From Acidobacteriota bacterium (GTDB lineage: Bacteria > Acidobacteriota > Terriglobia > 20CM-2-55-15): a DNA stretch of 64,000 bases. This document shows positions 45,770-54,135 of the stretch, piece by piece. Below the pieces are notes generated by a model. The model was given only the letters and a program-made list of their open reading frames with translations. It searched no databases and was not told the origin of the DNA. The position numbers and the translations under genes were made by a program. Numbering within the stretch: position 1 is the first letter of the stretch; the number at the start of each line of letters is the position of its first letter. The stretch spans positions 62,001 to 126,000 of the forward strand of contig JAJEEE010000033.1 in NCBI GenBank assembly GCA_022821145.1, in the 5' to 3' direction.

Positions 45770-46830
45770 TGGTGAATGTAGTCCTCGTTGAACCAGTAGT
45801 CGGGATTCGTGATGTCCGGTTTCTCGCCGGGCGCGTACTGGCTGACGATCCCGTCGTCGGTGATGTACCAGTTGGACCCTTCGACGCAGTCCCACTGGTG
45901 CGGCCAGACGCGTTCCCTGAGCTCCGCCGTGCGGTCGTCTTCCTTGTAGAACGCGGCGACCGTGTGCCAGGGCTCCACGAAGGTCGGGTCGTACATCGTG
46001 ATCTCGATCTCGATGCGGCCCAGCGTGTCCGGATCCAGCGGCTCGACGCGCCGCCACCGCTCGACGACCTCCATCTGGTTCGTCTGGCGCGGCATGTTGC
46101 GCTGGAGGATGCCTTCCTTGATGCCGCGCGTCCAGATCGTCAGCACGTCCTCGTCCCAGAAACCGATCGAGTAGCCGAGCCACTCGTGGGTCAGCCACTC
46201 ATCGGACGGGTGCGGCCGGCCGTCGGTGAACACGCGGCGGAACTCGTTCATCATCTCGCTGCCGAGGAGGACCTTCTCGGGGGTCAGAAAGTGCTCCCGG
46301 TAACCGTACTCGGTCACCCAGCGGGGGAAGTTCGGCGGGAGGCAGAACGAGATCGGGTCGATCGCATGGCCCTCGCGCCACATGCGCGCGTCGAAGAGGA
46401 ACTGCTCGCCGGCTTCCGGCGTCAGGCGCGCGGCCATGCCCTCGGTCGTGGACGCCAACCCCACGATCGCCAGCTCGCCCGTGTCGTTGTCGGTTCCCCA
46501 ATGGCCGGACCAGTCCGGCAGCGTGTCCTGGGCGTGGACCGTCGGGCCGCCGCGAGCCCGGGCGTCGGCCAGCAGGGCGTTGTAGTGCTGTTCGGCCGAC
46601 GCGTAGCCGCATGGGCCGCCCGGCAGCTCGAACGATCCCCACGACGTCGTGAATTCCCGGCGTGCGGAAATGCTCTGGCTGGTGCCCAGATCGGGATACT
46701 GTTCCGCCAGCGGGACACAGTCCGCCGCGCCGGTCCCGGTCGTGTCCTGCGCGTGCACGTCTTCCGAGCCGATGGCGGCCACGATGGCCATGGCGAGCAA
46801 GCCAAGCCCGGCCTTGCCGTAGAAACTCAT
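45766..46830 (-). CDS. Secreted VERF-family protein, divergent member
   Basis: The 354-residue protein has a signal peptide ending DVHAQ. It keeps DTLPDWSGHW, a family-like opening, and SIGFWDEDVLTIWTRGI with MEVVERWRRVEP, a divergent form of the signature (WDED for WEGD, VERW for VERF). YDPTFVEPWHTVA and a C-terminal NPDYWFNEDYIHQ follow. Start 46830 is preceded by GGGGAGG. Its stop overlaps the DUF6152 ATG. The divergence suggests a different ligand from the other members. Confidence 0.72.
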   Translation of the reverse strand: MSFYGKAGLGLLAMAIVAAIGSEDVHAQDTTGTGAADCVPLAEQYPDLGTSQSISARREFTTSWGSFELPGGPCGYASAEQHYNALLADARARGGPTVHAQDTLPDWSGHWGTDNDTGELAIVGLASTTEGMAARLTPEAGEQFLFDARMWREGHAIDPISFCLPPNFPRWVTEYGYREHFLTPEKVLLGSEMMNEFRRVFTDGRPHPSDEWLTHEWLGYSIGFWDEDVLTIWTRGIKEGILQRNMPRQTNQMEVVERWRRVEPLDPDTLGRIEIEITMYDPTFVEPWHTVAAFYKEDDRTAELRERVWPHQWDCVEGSNWYITDDGIVSQYAPGEKPDITNPDYWFNEDYIHQ

Positions 46831-46961
46831 GCTGCCTCCCCGGGGCACGCATCGCCAGGGTGCCCGCCAAGGTCAAAGAACGGATGACTCGTGCATGGTA
46901 TTGCCGGCCGAGTTCGAGGTCAACGCCACATGCACGATTCGGCCGCGGGCCGGCCGTGCCG

Positions 46962-46970
46962 TGCTAGCAT
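46962..46970 (+). promoter_or_regulatory. Extended -10 box giving a likely leaderless transcript
   Basis: TGCTAGCAT (TG 46962-46963, hexamer TAGCAT 46965-46970) ends eight bases before ATG 46979, and no Shine-Dalgarno sequence is present. It has the same spacing as at 472 and 27059. Confidence 0.5.
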
Positions 46971-46978
46971 CGGCCGCC

Positions 46979-47371
46979 ATGAGGATGACACCCATCGAAT
47001 GGCTCGACGCCTATCGCAAGGCCTGGGCCGAGCGTGACGCGGACGCGGCCGCCGCGCTGTTCACCGAGGATGCGACCTACGCCGAGCAACCGTTCCATGA
47101 CGCCTTCGCCGGCCGAACGGGGATACACGCGTACTGGACGCGCGTGACCGCCGGGCAGACCGGCGTCGAGATGCGCTACGGCGCGCCGATCACCGTCGGC
47201 GACCGCACGGCCGTCGAGTGGTGGACGACGTTGACGAACCAGGGCGAGCCGATCACGCTCGCAGGCGCCTTCGTTCTCACGTTCGATCCGTCGGGGCTGT
47301 GCCGCGCGCTGCGCGAGTACTGGAACCTGGTCGAGGGCGCGAAGGCGCCGCCGGACGGCTGGGGCTCCTGA
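46979..47371 (+). CDS. SnoaL-like/NTF2-fold protein
   Basis: The 130-residue cytoplasmic protein opens TPIEWLDAYRKAWAERDADAAAALFTEDATYAEQPF, typical of the SnoaL-like domain, with GRTGIHAYWTRVTAGQ and EYWNLVEGAKAP. It is a single-domain protein with no signal peptide, in a pocket fold that commonly binds small hydrophobic ligands. It is divergent from the VERF/DUF6152 operon, so it may share its control region (46831-46978). Confidence 0.8.
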   Translation: MRMTPIEWLDAYRKAWAERDADAAAALFTEDATYAEQPFHDAFAGRTGIHAYWTRVTAGQTGVEMRYGAPITVGDRTAVEWWTTLTNQGEPITLAGAFVLTFDPSGLCRALREYWNLVEGAKAPPDGWGS

Positions 47372-47399
47372 CCGGTCCCCGCATGGGTCCGCCCTCCGG

Positions 47400-48046
47400 C
47401 TACTGGATCTCGTCGTCCGTGATGACTTCCAGGTTCAGGTTCACCGCGTCGCCCTCGCGAACGACCACGCGTTCGCCCCGCGCCTCGAAACGGCGGCGGA
47501 TCTCCGGGTTCATGAACGGCGCGCCGCCGGTCGCCTCCCCCGCGCGAACAGGCGATATTCTCCGGGAGCAACGCCCGACAGCGAGTAGCTCCCGTCCGCG
47601 TTCGCGACCTCGACGCTCAGGCTGGCCCTGAAGTCCCGACCCCCGAGTCCCTCCGACCGGGCCTCCAGCGTGTAGTTTCCCGGCTCCACGTTCCGGATCG
47701 TGAAATTCCCTTGCGGGTCCACGATGCCCGTGTTGCCGAGGAAGGAGGCGAGATTCGTCGCTCCGGGCGCGTCGGGGCGGAGGCTCACCATACCGAAGCC
47801 GCCGGTCGGACCCGGGCTGACGACGCGGCCCGACACCGTGAACGTCGCCTTCACCGACAGGCGGACCTCGACGCCCAGGCGCTCCTCCCCGGCGCCGACG
47901 CGAACCGGCGCCGCGAGCGTCTCGTCCGGCACTCCGGGAAAGAAGCCGGCCATCTCCTCGTTGCGGGGTTGAGCGTTCACGTCGGTTCGGATGCGTCCTG
48001 TCCGGGTCATTCGATCAGAAGTCATGAACGTGTTCACCATTTCCAT
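47400..48046 (-). pseudogene. Broken carboxypeptidase-regulatory-like domain protein
   Basis: On the minus strand a frame from ATG 48046 reads FFPGVPDETLAAPVRV, VSGRVVSPGPTGGFG, DPQGNFTIRNVEPGNYTLEAR and GSYSLSGVAPGEYRLFA, the repeated beta-sandwich pieces of acidobacterial carboxypeptidase-regulatory-like proteins. Near 47530 the frame shifts. The continuation in the next frame reads MNPEIRRRFEARGERVVVREGD and NLEVITDDEIQ to the TAG at 47402-47400. The normal N-terminal part is also missing. It is truncated and frameshifted; a sequencing error could explain only the shift. Confidence 0.65.
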
Positions 48047-48173
48047 TGCAACCGCTCCCTCTCGGCGCCGTGTCGGAGAACAGTCCGTCCGGGTGTGCGA
48101 CAATCTACGCGACGACAGAGCCTGGAGCGCCGGCCCTGATCGATCACTGCAACCTGTCACGAACGGAGTTCGC

Positions 48174-48611
48174 ATGCGCCCGGGCGGCCTGACTGCGTTG
48201 GCGGTATTCAACTTCATCCTGAGCGCGTCGGGCGCGCTCGGCAGCCTCGGGATGGTGGCCATGGCGTTGCTGGGGCCGGTCGTCGAGGGCGCGGGACCGG
48301 AACGACCCACGCCGTTCGACGCCGTGGTCGAGTTCGGCGCGATCCGCGTCGTCCTGCTGGCGGCCGGCAGTTTCGTCGTCGCCGCGCTGGGTGTGCTTTC
48401 GGGAATCGGCTACCTCAAGCTCAGGAAGTTTCTCGGCCGGACCGTCGGGAACGTCTATGCCGTGTTTTCGATCGTGTCGACGATTCCGTGGCTGTGGGCG
48501 CCGGTCGCCGTCGGCGGTGGTTTCGACCTCTCCGTGCTCCTCTCGGTCCTGTATCCGATTCTGACCCTGGTCCTGATCAACACGACGTTCAGAGAGGACC
48601 TGGTGAATTGA
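48174..48611 (+). CDS. Small membrane protein next to an ABC transporter
   Basis: The 145-residue protein has four hydrophobic segments (about 7-30, 60-85, 97-115, 120-138), with KLRKFLGRT in the only clearly charged loop. It ends 19 bases before the permease gene. It could be an accessory subunit of the ABC system or a general membrane protein; no family is recognised with certainty. Confidence 0.6.
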   Translation: MRPGGLTALAVFNFILSASGALGSLGMVAMALLGPVVEGAGPERPTPFDAVVEFGAIRVVLLAAGSFVVAALGVLSGIGYLKLRKFLGRTVGNVYAVFSIVSTIPWLWAPVAVGGGFDLSVLLSVLYPILTLVLINTTFREDLVN

Positions 48612-48630
48612 GTTTCCGTCGAGCCGTTTC

Positions 48631-49566
48631 ATGAGTCTCGCCCACGTCCAGGCGCGCCACGTCCGTCTCGTCTTCGGCTATTCGCTGCGGCACGCCCTTC
48701 GAAGCGGTTCGGGACTGGTCTTCCTGATGTTGGCGTTCTTCACCGGTCTGACCGTGGCGCAACTGATCGTCTCGCCATTCGAATCGTTCGTGGTCCGCAA
48801 CCAGGACGCGGGATTGACCGCGGGTCCCGAAGCCGCGGAACGGATGTTGGTCGGCATGGCTCGGCCACTGATCGAGTGGGCCGTCTCGCCCCGAGAGATC
48901 GATGATCCCGAGGCGCAATCCATCGCGCGGGAACAGACCGATCGTTGGGTCACGTACCTGCTCGAGGAACGACCGGCGATTTTTTCCGCCGTCCTCCTTG
49001 TGCTGATGTACACCACGCCGTTTCTTGCTCCGGTTGCCGGCTTCAATCAGACGTCCGGAGACATCGGGAGTCGTGGTCTGCGTTATCTGCTCCTGCGGAC
49101 CGAACGGGCCAATATTTACTATGGCCGTCTGCTGGCGACGATGGCCTTGACGGTCGTCGTCCAGGTTCTCGTGGTGACCACGATCGCCGTCTACCTGGGA
49201 CTGAGGCTGCCGTTCTATGGCGGCATGGATCTCTTCTTGTGGTGCCTCCAAGGGCTGTTGGCCGTGACGTTCTGGTCTGTGCCGTACGTTGCGCTGTCCG
49301 CCTGGATTTCGGCATCCCAGGACTCCGCACTGGCGTCGCTCGTCATCTGCAACGCGGCCATCGGCGGCGTGCTGCTGGGCGCCTGGGCGGCGGCCGCGGC
49401 CTGGGCGCCGGCCTACCGCCTCGAATACCTGTTGCCGTGGGGCGTGCAGCACGATCTGCTCTCCCCGGATTGGAGCGCCGTGGGTCTCACGGCGGCGGCC
49501 TGCCTGTTGTACGCTCTGGCCTTTACGTGGTTGGGAGCGCGCAGGTTCGAGAGCCGTGATCTCTGA
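48631..49566 (+). CDS. ABC transporter permease
   Basis: The 311-residue membrane protein has about six helices. An extracytoplasmic loop of about 60 residues lies between the first two helices, and ENIYYGRLLATMALTVVVQVLVVTT-like transmembrane stretches follow in the second half (about 160-300). It pairs with the ATPase whose GTG start lies inside its last codons. The arrangement is that of ABC-2 type exporters or NosY-like permeases. The substrate is unknown. Confidence 0.78.
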   Translation: MSLAHVQARHVRLVFGYSLRHALRSGSGLVFLMLAFFTGLTVAQLIVSPFESFVVRNQDAGLTAGPEAAERMLVGMARPLIEWAVSPREIDDPEAQSIAREQTDRWVTYLLEERPAIFSAVLLVLMYTTPFLAPVAGFNQTSGDIGSRGLRYLLLRTERANIYYGRLLATMALTVVVQVLVVTTIAVYLGLRLPFYGGMDLFLWCLQGLLAVTFWSVPYVALSAWISASQDSALASLVICNAAIGGVLLGAWAAAAAWAPAYRLEYLLPWGVQHDLLSPDWSAVGLTAAACLLYALAFTWLGARRFESRDL

Positions 49567-50533
49567 GGCGCCGATCGACGTGACGTCCGCCCTCCGAGTT
49601 CAGGGGATCTCGAAGACGTTCGGGCCCGTTCGGGCGCTCGATGAGGTGAGCTTCGACGTGCCGACCCATTCCGTTTTCGGTCTCCTCGGGCCGAACGGCG
49701 CCGGAAAGACCACGCTGTTCTCGATCGTGGCCAACTTCCTGAAGGCCGACAGTGGGCGCGTCGAAGTGCTGGGCCAGGATCCGGCCCGGGTCTCGGAGTT
49801 GCGGGGCCGCCTCACCATCCTGCCGCAGGACGCCGCGTTCCAGCGGAACACGCCGATCATGGAGCAGCTCGTCTTCTTTCGAATGCTCGACGGCGAGACT
49901 CGCGATTCGGCCGAGACGGAAGTGCGCCGCTCGCTGGAGCGCGTCGGCTTGGAAGACTACGCGAAGCGCGGCGCGCGCGCGCTGTCGCACGGAATGGCCA
50001 AGCGGCTGGGGATCGCACAGGCCTTTTTCGGATCTCCCGAGGTCATCTTGCTGGACGAACCCACGGCCGGTTTGGATCCGGCCAGCGCCCGGCAGATACG
50101 CGACCTGGTCCAGGAACTCCGCCGGAAGGCGACCGTGGTCATCAGCTCGCACAACCTGGCCGAGATCCAGGAGCTTTGCGACCGCGTGGCCATCCTCGAT
50201 CGAGGCCGTGTCGTGGCCGACGGGCCGGTGGCGGAATTGACCGCCGCCTCTCGAGAATTGGACCTCCGGCTATCGCGGCGTCTGGAAGCCGCCGAGGTCG
50301 ATCGCGTGAAGGAGCTTCCGGGAGTCGCCTTCGTCAAAACCGATAACGCGCCCGATTACGCGATCGGCTTCGCCTCGAGCGAGGGGAACGATTGGGACGG
50401 CGCGGTCGCGGGTGTTCTCAGGGAACTGCTGGATCTCGGCGTTGTCCCGCGCAGGCTGCATGAAGGCCAGAGCCTGGAGCGGCATTTTCTGGCCGTGACC
50501 GGCAGCTCGGGAACGGAACGTCCCGACGGTTAG
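49556..50533 (+). CDS. ABC transporter ATP-binding protein
   Basis: The 325-residue ATPase has Walker A GPNGAGKTT, Q-loop ILPQDAAFQRN, signature LSHGMAKRLGI (His-Gly-Met where most have Gly-Gly-Gln), Walker B VILLDEPTAGLD and the switch His in ISSHNLAE. A C-terminal extension (about 235-325) is usual for drug/heme-type exporters of the ABC-2 group. The GTG start overlaps the permease stop by 11 bases. The nonstandard signature loop is worth noting. Confidence 0.86.
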   Translation: MISEAPIDVTSALRVQGISKTFGPVRALDEVSFDVPTHSVFGLLGPNGAGKTTLFSIVANFLKADSGRVEVLGQDPARVSELRGRLTILPQDAAFQRNTPIMEQLVFFRMLDGETRDSAETEVRRSLERVGLEDYAKRGARALSHGMAKRLGIAQAFFGSPEVILLDEPTAGLDPASARQIRDLVQELRRKATVVISSHNLAEIQELCDRVAILDRGRVVADGPVAELTAASRELDLRLSRRLEAAEVDRVKELPGVAFVKTDNAPDYAIGFASSEGNDWDGAVAGVLRELLDLGVVPRRLHEGQSLERHFLAVTGSSGTERPDG

Positions 50534-50555
50534 AGCCGAAGGGTGTCGCTGGCGG

Positions 50556-51092
50556 CTAGTCCCCGGACGGGCCCGTCATCCAGCCCGGCGCCAGGGTGAC
50601 CTGGTCCCAGTGCTCGGCCATCCTGCCGTCGCGTATGCGCACGGTCTCGAACGCGAAGGCCTCGTAGGTGCGTGCAGGATCGTCGGGATCCGTCATCTCG
50701 CCGCGATAGATCGCGGTGACGAGATCGCCTTCGGCCATGACGATGACCGGGTCGCGAAGCGGGATTCCCCCCAGCTCGACGATACGGATGCCGCGGCGCT
50801 GGGCTACCTCGAAGCCCTCGATCCAGGCTTGCCGCCCGGACGCGCCGGTGATCTCGTCCATCCGCAACATGCGCGGGTTGTGCTGCACGTAGTCCTCGGT
50901 CATGAACCGCTCGGCCCGCACGTCGCGGGGGCCGTCGAAGCTGAAGAAGTCGAGCAGTATCCGCTTGTTCGCTTCGAGCTCGGCCTGGCTGGGCCGGCCC
51001 GGCTCGGGATCGGGTCGCGTGGCGACGGCCACGGCCGCGGCGATGGTCGCCACGGCGGCGACCGCCCAGGAAACGCGTTCCGTGCTTGGCAT
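50556..51092 (-). CDS. SnoaL-like protein with an N-terminal membrane anchor
   Basis: The 178-residue protein has an N-terminal hydrophobic helix (about 8-25) and a soluble NTF2-like domain: RFMTEDYVQHNPRML, GRQAWIEGFEVAQRRGIRI and EHWDQVTLAPGWM. It is the exported or anchored counterpart of the cytoplasmic protein at 40845, whose QHNP and EHWD motifs it shares. It faces the end of the ABC ATPase gene and is downstream of the amidase gene on the same strand. Confidence 0.78.
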   Translation of the reverse strand: MPSTERVSWAVAAVATIAAAVAVATRPDPEPGRPSQAELEANKRILLDFFSFDGPRDVRAERFMTEDYVQHNPRMLRMDEITGASGRQAWIEGFEVAQRRGIRIVELGGIPLRDPVIVMAEGDLVTAIYRGEMTDPDDPARTYEAFAFETVRIRDGRMAEHWDQVTLAPGWMTGPSGD

Positions 51093-51155
51093 GATCGTTC
51101 GTCCTCCTGGAATTCGAGTCTCTCGCCCTTCCGAAACCGGCGCCGTGCGGCTGCC

Positions 51156-52577
51156 TCATTCGAGCGGCGGCTGCCGCGTGTGCCAATCGGTCGCCTGCTG
51201 GTACGCGTGAGCGAGCGTCAATACCGCGGCTTCGCCCATCGGCGGCCCGCTGATCTGCATGCCGATGGGCAGTCCTCCGCGGCTGAAGCCGCACAGGACG
51301 GAGATCGTCGGGATGCCGAAGATGTTGAACGGGAACGTGTTCCGCACGGAGATCTCCGCTCCGGACGCCTCCGCCGGGTTTTGGGCGCGGCGAATTTCCT
51401 CGGGCAGACCCGGCGTCGTGGGAGTGACGATCAGGTCGATATCCGCGAACGTTTCGACAATGGCGTGCCGCGCGATCGCCAACTCGCGCCTTGCCGCGAT
51501 GTAGCTCGCCGCTGAGAACTCGCCGGACGCCAGGAGCCGCTCCAGCGTCACGCGGTCGTAGAGTCGGTGATTCGCCGCGTCGGCGAGGTAGCCCGCGTGC
51601 CAGGCGTGCGCCTCCGCCAGGATGACCGGAAAGTCGGGCATCGGAGGCAGGTCCACGTCCCGGGCGCCGGCCGTCAGGCCTTCCAGGACGCCCACGGCCG
51701 CCGCGATGGCGGACTCGACGTCACCGTCGAGCGTCGCGTAGTAGGGGATTCGCGGAACGCCGATGCGCAGCGACGCCGTCGGGCCGTCGAGCGCGGAGGA
51801 GTAATCCACCGTGTCCGCATGAACGCTGACCGGATCGCGAGCGTCGAACCCGGCGATCGCCTCGAGCACGCGCGCGCCGTCGGCGACGGTGCGGGTCATC
51901 GGGCCGACGTGGTCCAGCGACTCGGCCACCGGAACGATGCCCCGGATGCTGGCCAGGCCGTGGGTCGCCTTCAGGCCGACGATGCCGCAGTAGGCCGCCG
52001 GCTGGCGGATCGACGCCAGCGTGTCCGTCCCAAGCGCCGCGGCGCACAGGCGCGCCGCAACGGCGGCCGCCGACCCGCCCGACGAGCCGCCCGGGATGTG
52101 CTCCAGGTTCCACGGGTTGTGCACGGGCCCGAAGTGCGTGATCGAGGATGTTCCACCGTAGGCGAACTCGTGCATGTTCAGCTTGCCGAGAAGGACGGCG
52201 CCGGCCTCGCGCAGGCGGCGCCACGCCTCCGCGTCGGTCTCGGGAACGCGGTCGGCCAGCAGCGCGCTCGCGGCCGTGGTCCGGATCCCGGCCGTGTCCA
52301 TGTTGTCCTTCAGCGCGATCGGAACCCCGTGCAACGGGCCGCGCCAACGGCCGTCCATCAACTCCGCCTCGAGGCGGCGCGCCTGCTCTGCGGCATGCTC
52401 CGCCGTAACGGTGATGAATGCGTTCACGCGCGGGTCGAGGCGTTCGATCCGCGACAGGTAGGCGTCGGTGATCTCGACGGGCGACAGCTTGCGGGATCGA
52501 ATCAGACCGGCGGCTTGCTCGAGCGTCAACGCGGTCGGGTCGGACGGTGCTCGAGATGCGGTGCGGGTGGAGTTCAT
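51156..52577 (-). CDS. Amidase-signature enzyme, cytoplasmic
   Basis: The 473-residue protein has the Lys of the triad in PIALKDNMDTAGIRTT. The Gly/Ser loop is PGGSSGGSAAAVAA, and the nucleophile Ser is in DTLASIRQPAAY (usually DTGGSIR). It has no signal peptide. GatA-type tRNA amidotransferase subunits look similar, but there is no gatB or gatC nearby, and LASIR departs from GatA. A plain amidase is the best call. ATG 52577 gives a normal N-terminus; GTG 52616 is an alternative. Confidence 0.82.
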   Translation of the reverse strand: MNSTRTASRAPSDPTALTLEQAAGLIRSRKLSPVEITDAYLSRIERLDPRVNAFITVTAEHAAEQARRLEAELMDGRWRGPLHGVPIALKDNMDTAGIRTTAASALLADRVPETDAEAWRRLREAGAVLLGKLNMHEFAYGGTSSITHFGPVHNPWNLEHIPGGSSGGSAAAVAARLCAAALGTDTLASIRQPAAYCGIVGLKATHGLASIRGIVPVAESLDHVGPMTRTVADGARVLEAIAGFDARDPVSVHADTVDYSSALDGPTASLRIGVPRIPYYATLDGDVESAIAAAVGVLEGLTAGARDVDLPPMPDFPVILAEAHAWHAGYLADAANHRLYDRVTLERLLASGEFSAASYIAARRELAIARHAIVETFADIDLIVTPTTPGLPEEIRRAQNPAEASGAEISVRNTFPFNIFGIPTISVLCGFSRGGLPIGMQISGPPMGEAAVLTLAHAYQQATDWHTRQPPLE

Positions 52578-52641
52578 GGAGCGCCGGTTACGGGTCGTGC
52601 GCACGCACTGTGACACACAAGCCCTGCGCCATCAACTAACG

Positions 52642-52670
52642 TTGACGCTCGTGGGCGTGTTCGGTAGATT
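52642..52670 (+). promoter_or_regulatory. Sigma-70 promoter of the MoxR/SpoIIM operon
   Basis: TTGACG at 52642-52647, a 17-base spacer, then TAGATT at 52665-52670. The predicted start is near 52677, 47 bases before the ATG at 52724, with GGAGG in the leader. It probably drives the six-gene operon up to 59386. Confidence 0.7.
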
Positions 52671-52723
52671 GGCCGTGCTTCGCACGTCGAACGGTCACGA
52701 AACGCACGCACGGAGGCACGGCA

Positions 52724-53521
52724 ATGTCCAGTCCGGAGACTCGATTCGAACCGATGACCACCGGCCGGCTGCTGGACCGGGCGTTCCGCGTCTACTTCCA
52801 GAATTTCCCGCTGATGCTCGGGATCTCCGCGTTCGCCTACATGCCGGCCCTGGCGTTCGACGTTCTGGACGTCGTGATTACCGGAACGGGTAGCGACGCC
52901 GTGCTTCCCTTCGGTTTTTTCGGTGTGCTTGCCCTCACGATCAGTTTCCTGTTCGTGACCCCGATCGCCACGGGAGCGACCAGCAAGGCCGTCAGCGATA
53001 CGTATCTCGGCAACCCCGTCACCGTCGGAACCGCCCTGAAGACGGCCTGGGGACGCATCGTCCCATTGATTCTCGCGCAGTTGGTCGCGATGCTCATCAT
53101 CATGGGAGGGTTCGTCCTGTTGATCGTGCCGGGCATTATCTTCATGGTCTACTACGCGCTGATCGCGCCGGTGGCCATCCTGGAAACGTCCGGTCATGCG
53201 GAGATCCGGCGCCGCAGTTGGAGTCTGGTGGAGGGGTACGGCGTCAAGGTCTTCGTCATCCTCTTCATCGTGGTGACCGTGGTCCAGTTCGCGTTCGGCT
53301 CCTCGGTCGGCGCCGTGTTCTTCGTGACCTCGATCGAAGCGGAATCGGGCGCGGGCCAAGCCTTGCAGATCGCCCTGCAAAGCATCACGGCGATCGTCGG
53401 CTACCCGCTTCAAACGATCGCGGCCACGCTGATCTACTACGATCTGAGGATCCGCAAGGAAGGGTTCGACCTTGAAATGCTGAGCCGCGCCGCCGCCGGA
53501 CCGGACCGGCAGGACGCATGA
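52724..53521 (+). CDS. Membrane protein, glycerophosphodiester-phosphodiesterase membrane-domain type
   Basis: The 265-residue protein opens MTTGRLLDRAFRVYFQNFPLML and has six hydrophobic helices. The segment IRRRSWSLVEGYGVKVFVILF and the terminal IAATLIYYDLRIRKEGFDLEML are typical of the membrane domain seen in this group. It is the first gene of the operon and shares four bases (ATGA) with the DUF4129 gene. A role in envelope stress is inferred only from context. Confidence 0.75.
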   Translation: MSSPETRFEPMTTGRLLDRAFRVYFQNFPLMLGISAFAYMPALAFDVLDVVITGTGSDAVLPFGFFGVLALTISFLFVTPIATGATSKAVSDTYLGNPVTVGTALKTAWGRIVPLILAQLVAMLIIMGGFVLLIVPGIIFMVYYALIAPVAILETSGHAEIRRRSWSLVEGYGVKVFVILFIVVTVVQFAFGSSVGAVFFVTSIEAESGAGQALQIALQSITAIVGYPLQTIAATLIYYDLRIRKEGFDLEMLSRAAAGPDRQDA

Positions 53522-54135
53522 TCCAGCCGGCCTCGCCCGAGCAGGTTCGCGAGATCACGCGCGCCGTCCTGGAACGCCCCGAGTTTCGGGCCGAGCCATC
53601 CCTGCTCGAACGCTTCGGGAGCCGGCTGCTCCAGGACATACTGTCATGGTTCGAGGCGAACCCGGAGCTGGCCGGTGTCTTGAGAGTCGTCCTGGTCATC
53701 GCCCTCGTCGCGATCCTCGCGTATATCGCGTACGTCGTCGGCCGCGAACAAGACACGCTGCGGCTGGCGTTGACCGGATCGCGGACCGGCGGCTCGGCTC
53801 CTGAGGCCTTGGAAGAGATCGCACCGAGCTGGAGCGAGGCGGTCGCGCTCGCCCGGGACGCGCTGGAGGCGGGAGATCTGCGCCGGGCCCTCTGGATCGC
53901 TCACCGCGTCCTGCTGTCGACGCTCGACGGCATGGAACTGTTGGCGTTCAAGCGCTGGAAGACCAACACCGACTACCTGGACGAGTGCCGGGACGCCGGC
54001 GCGCCCGGGAGCCTGCTCGTCGAGTTGACCGACGCATACGAACGCGTCATCTACGCGCATGGCGAGCTCGAACGCGAATCGGCGGCGCGGCTTCTCGGGC
54101 GGGTCGAGTCGCTCGCCGGTGGGGCGTCGACTTGA
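53518..54135 (+). CDS. DUF4129 domain membrane protein
   Basis: The 205-residue protein has a single helix (about 58-80) between an N-terminal region (ITRAVLERPEFRAEPS) and the cytoplasmic DUF4129 domain (about 100-200; SWSEAVALARDALEAGDLRRALWIAHRVLL, RWKTNTDYLDEC). DUF4129 genes nearly always sit with DUF4350, MoxR and DUF58 genes, as here. It starts inside the previous stop and ends inside the next start. Confidence 0.85.
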   Translation: MIQPASPEQVREITRAVLERPEFRAEPSLLERFGSRLLQDILSWFEANPELAGVLRVVLVIALVAILAYIAYVVGREQDTLRLALTGSRTGGSAPEALEEIAPSWSEAVALARDALEAGDLRRALWIAHRVLLSTLDGMELLAFKRWKTNTDYLDECRDAGAPGSLLVELTDAYERVIYAHGELERESAARLLGRVESLAGGAST

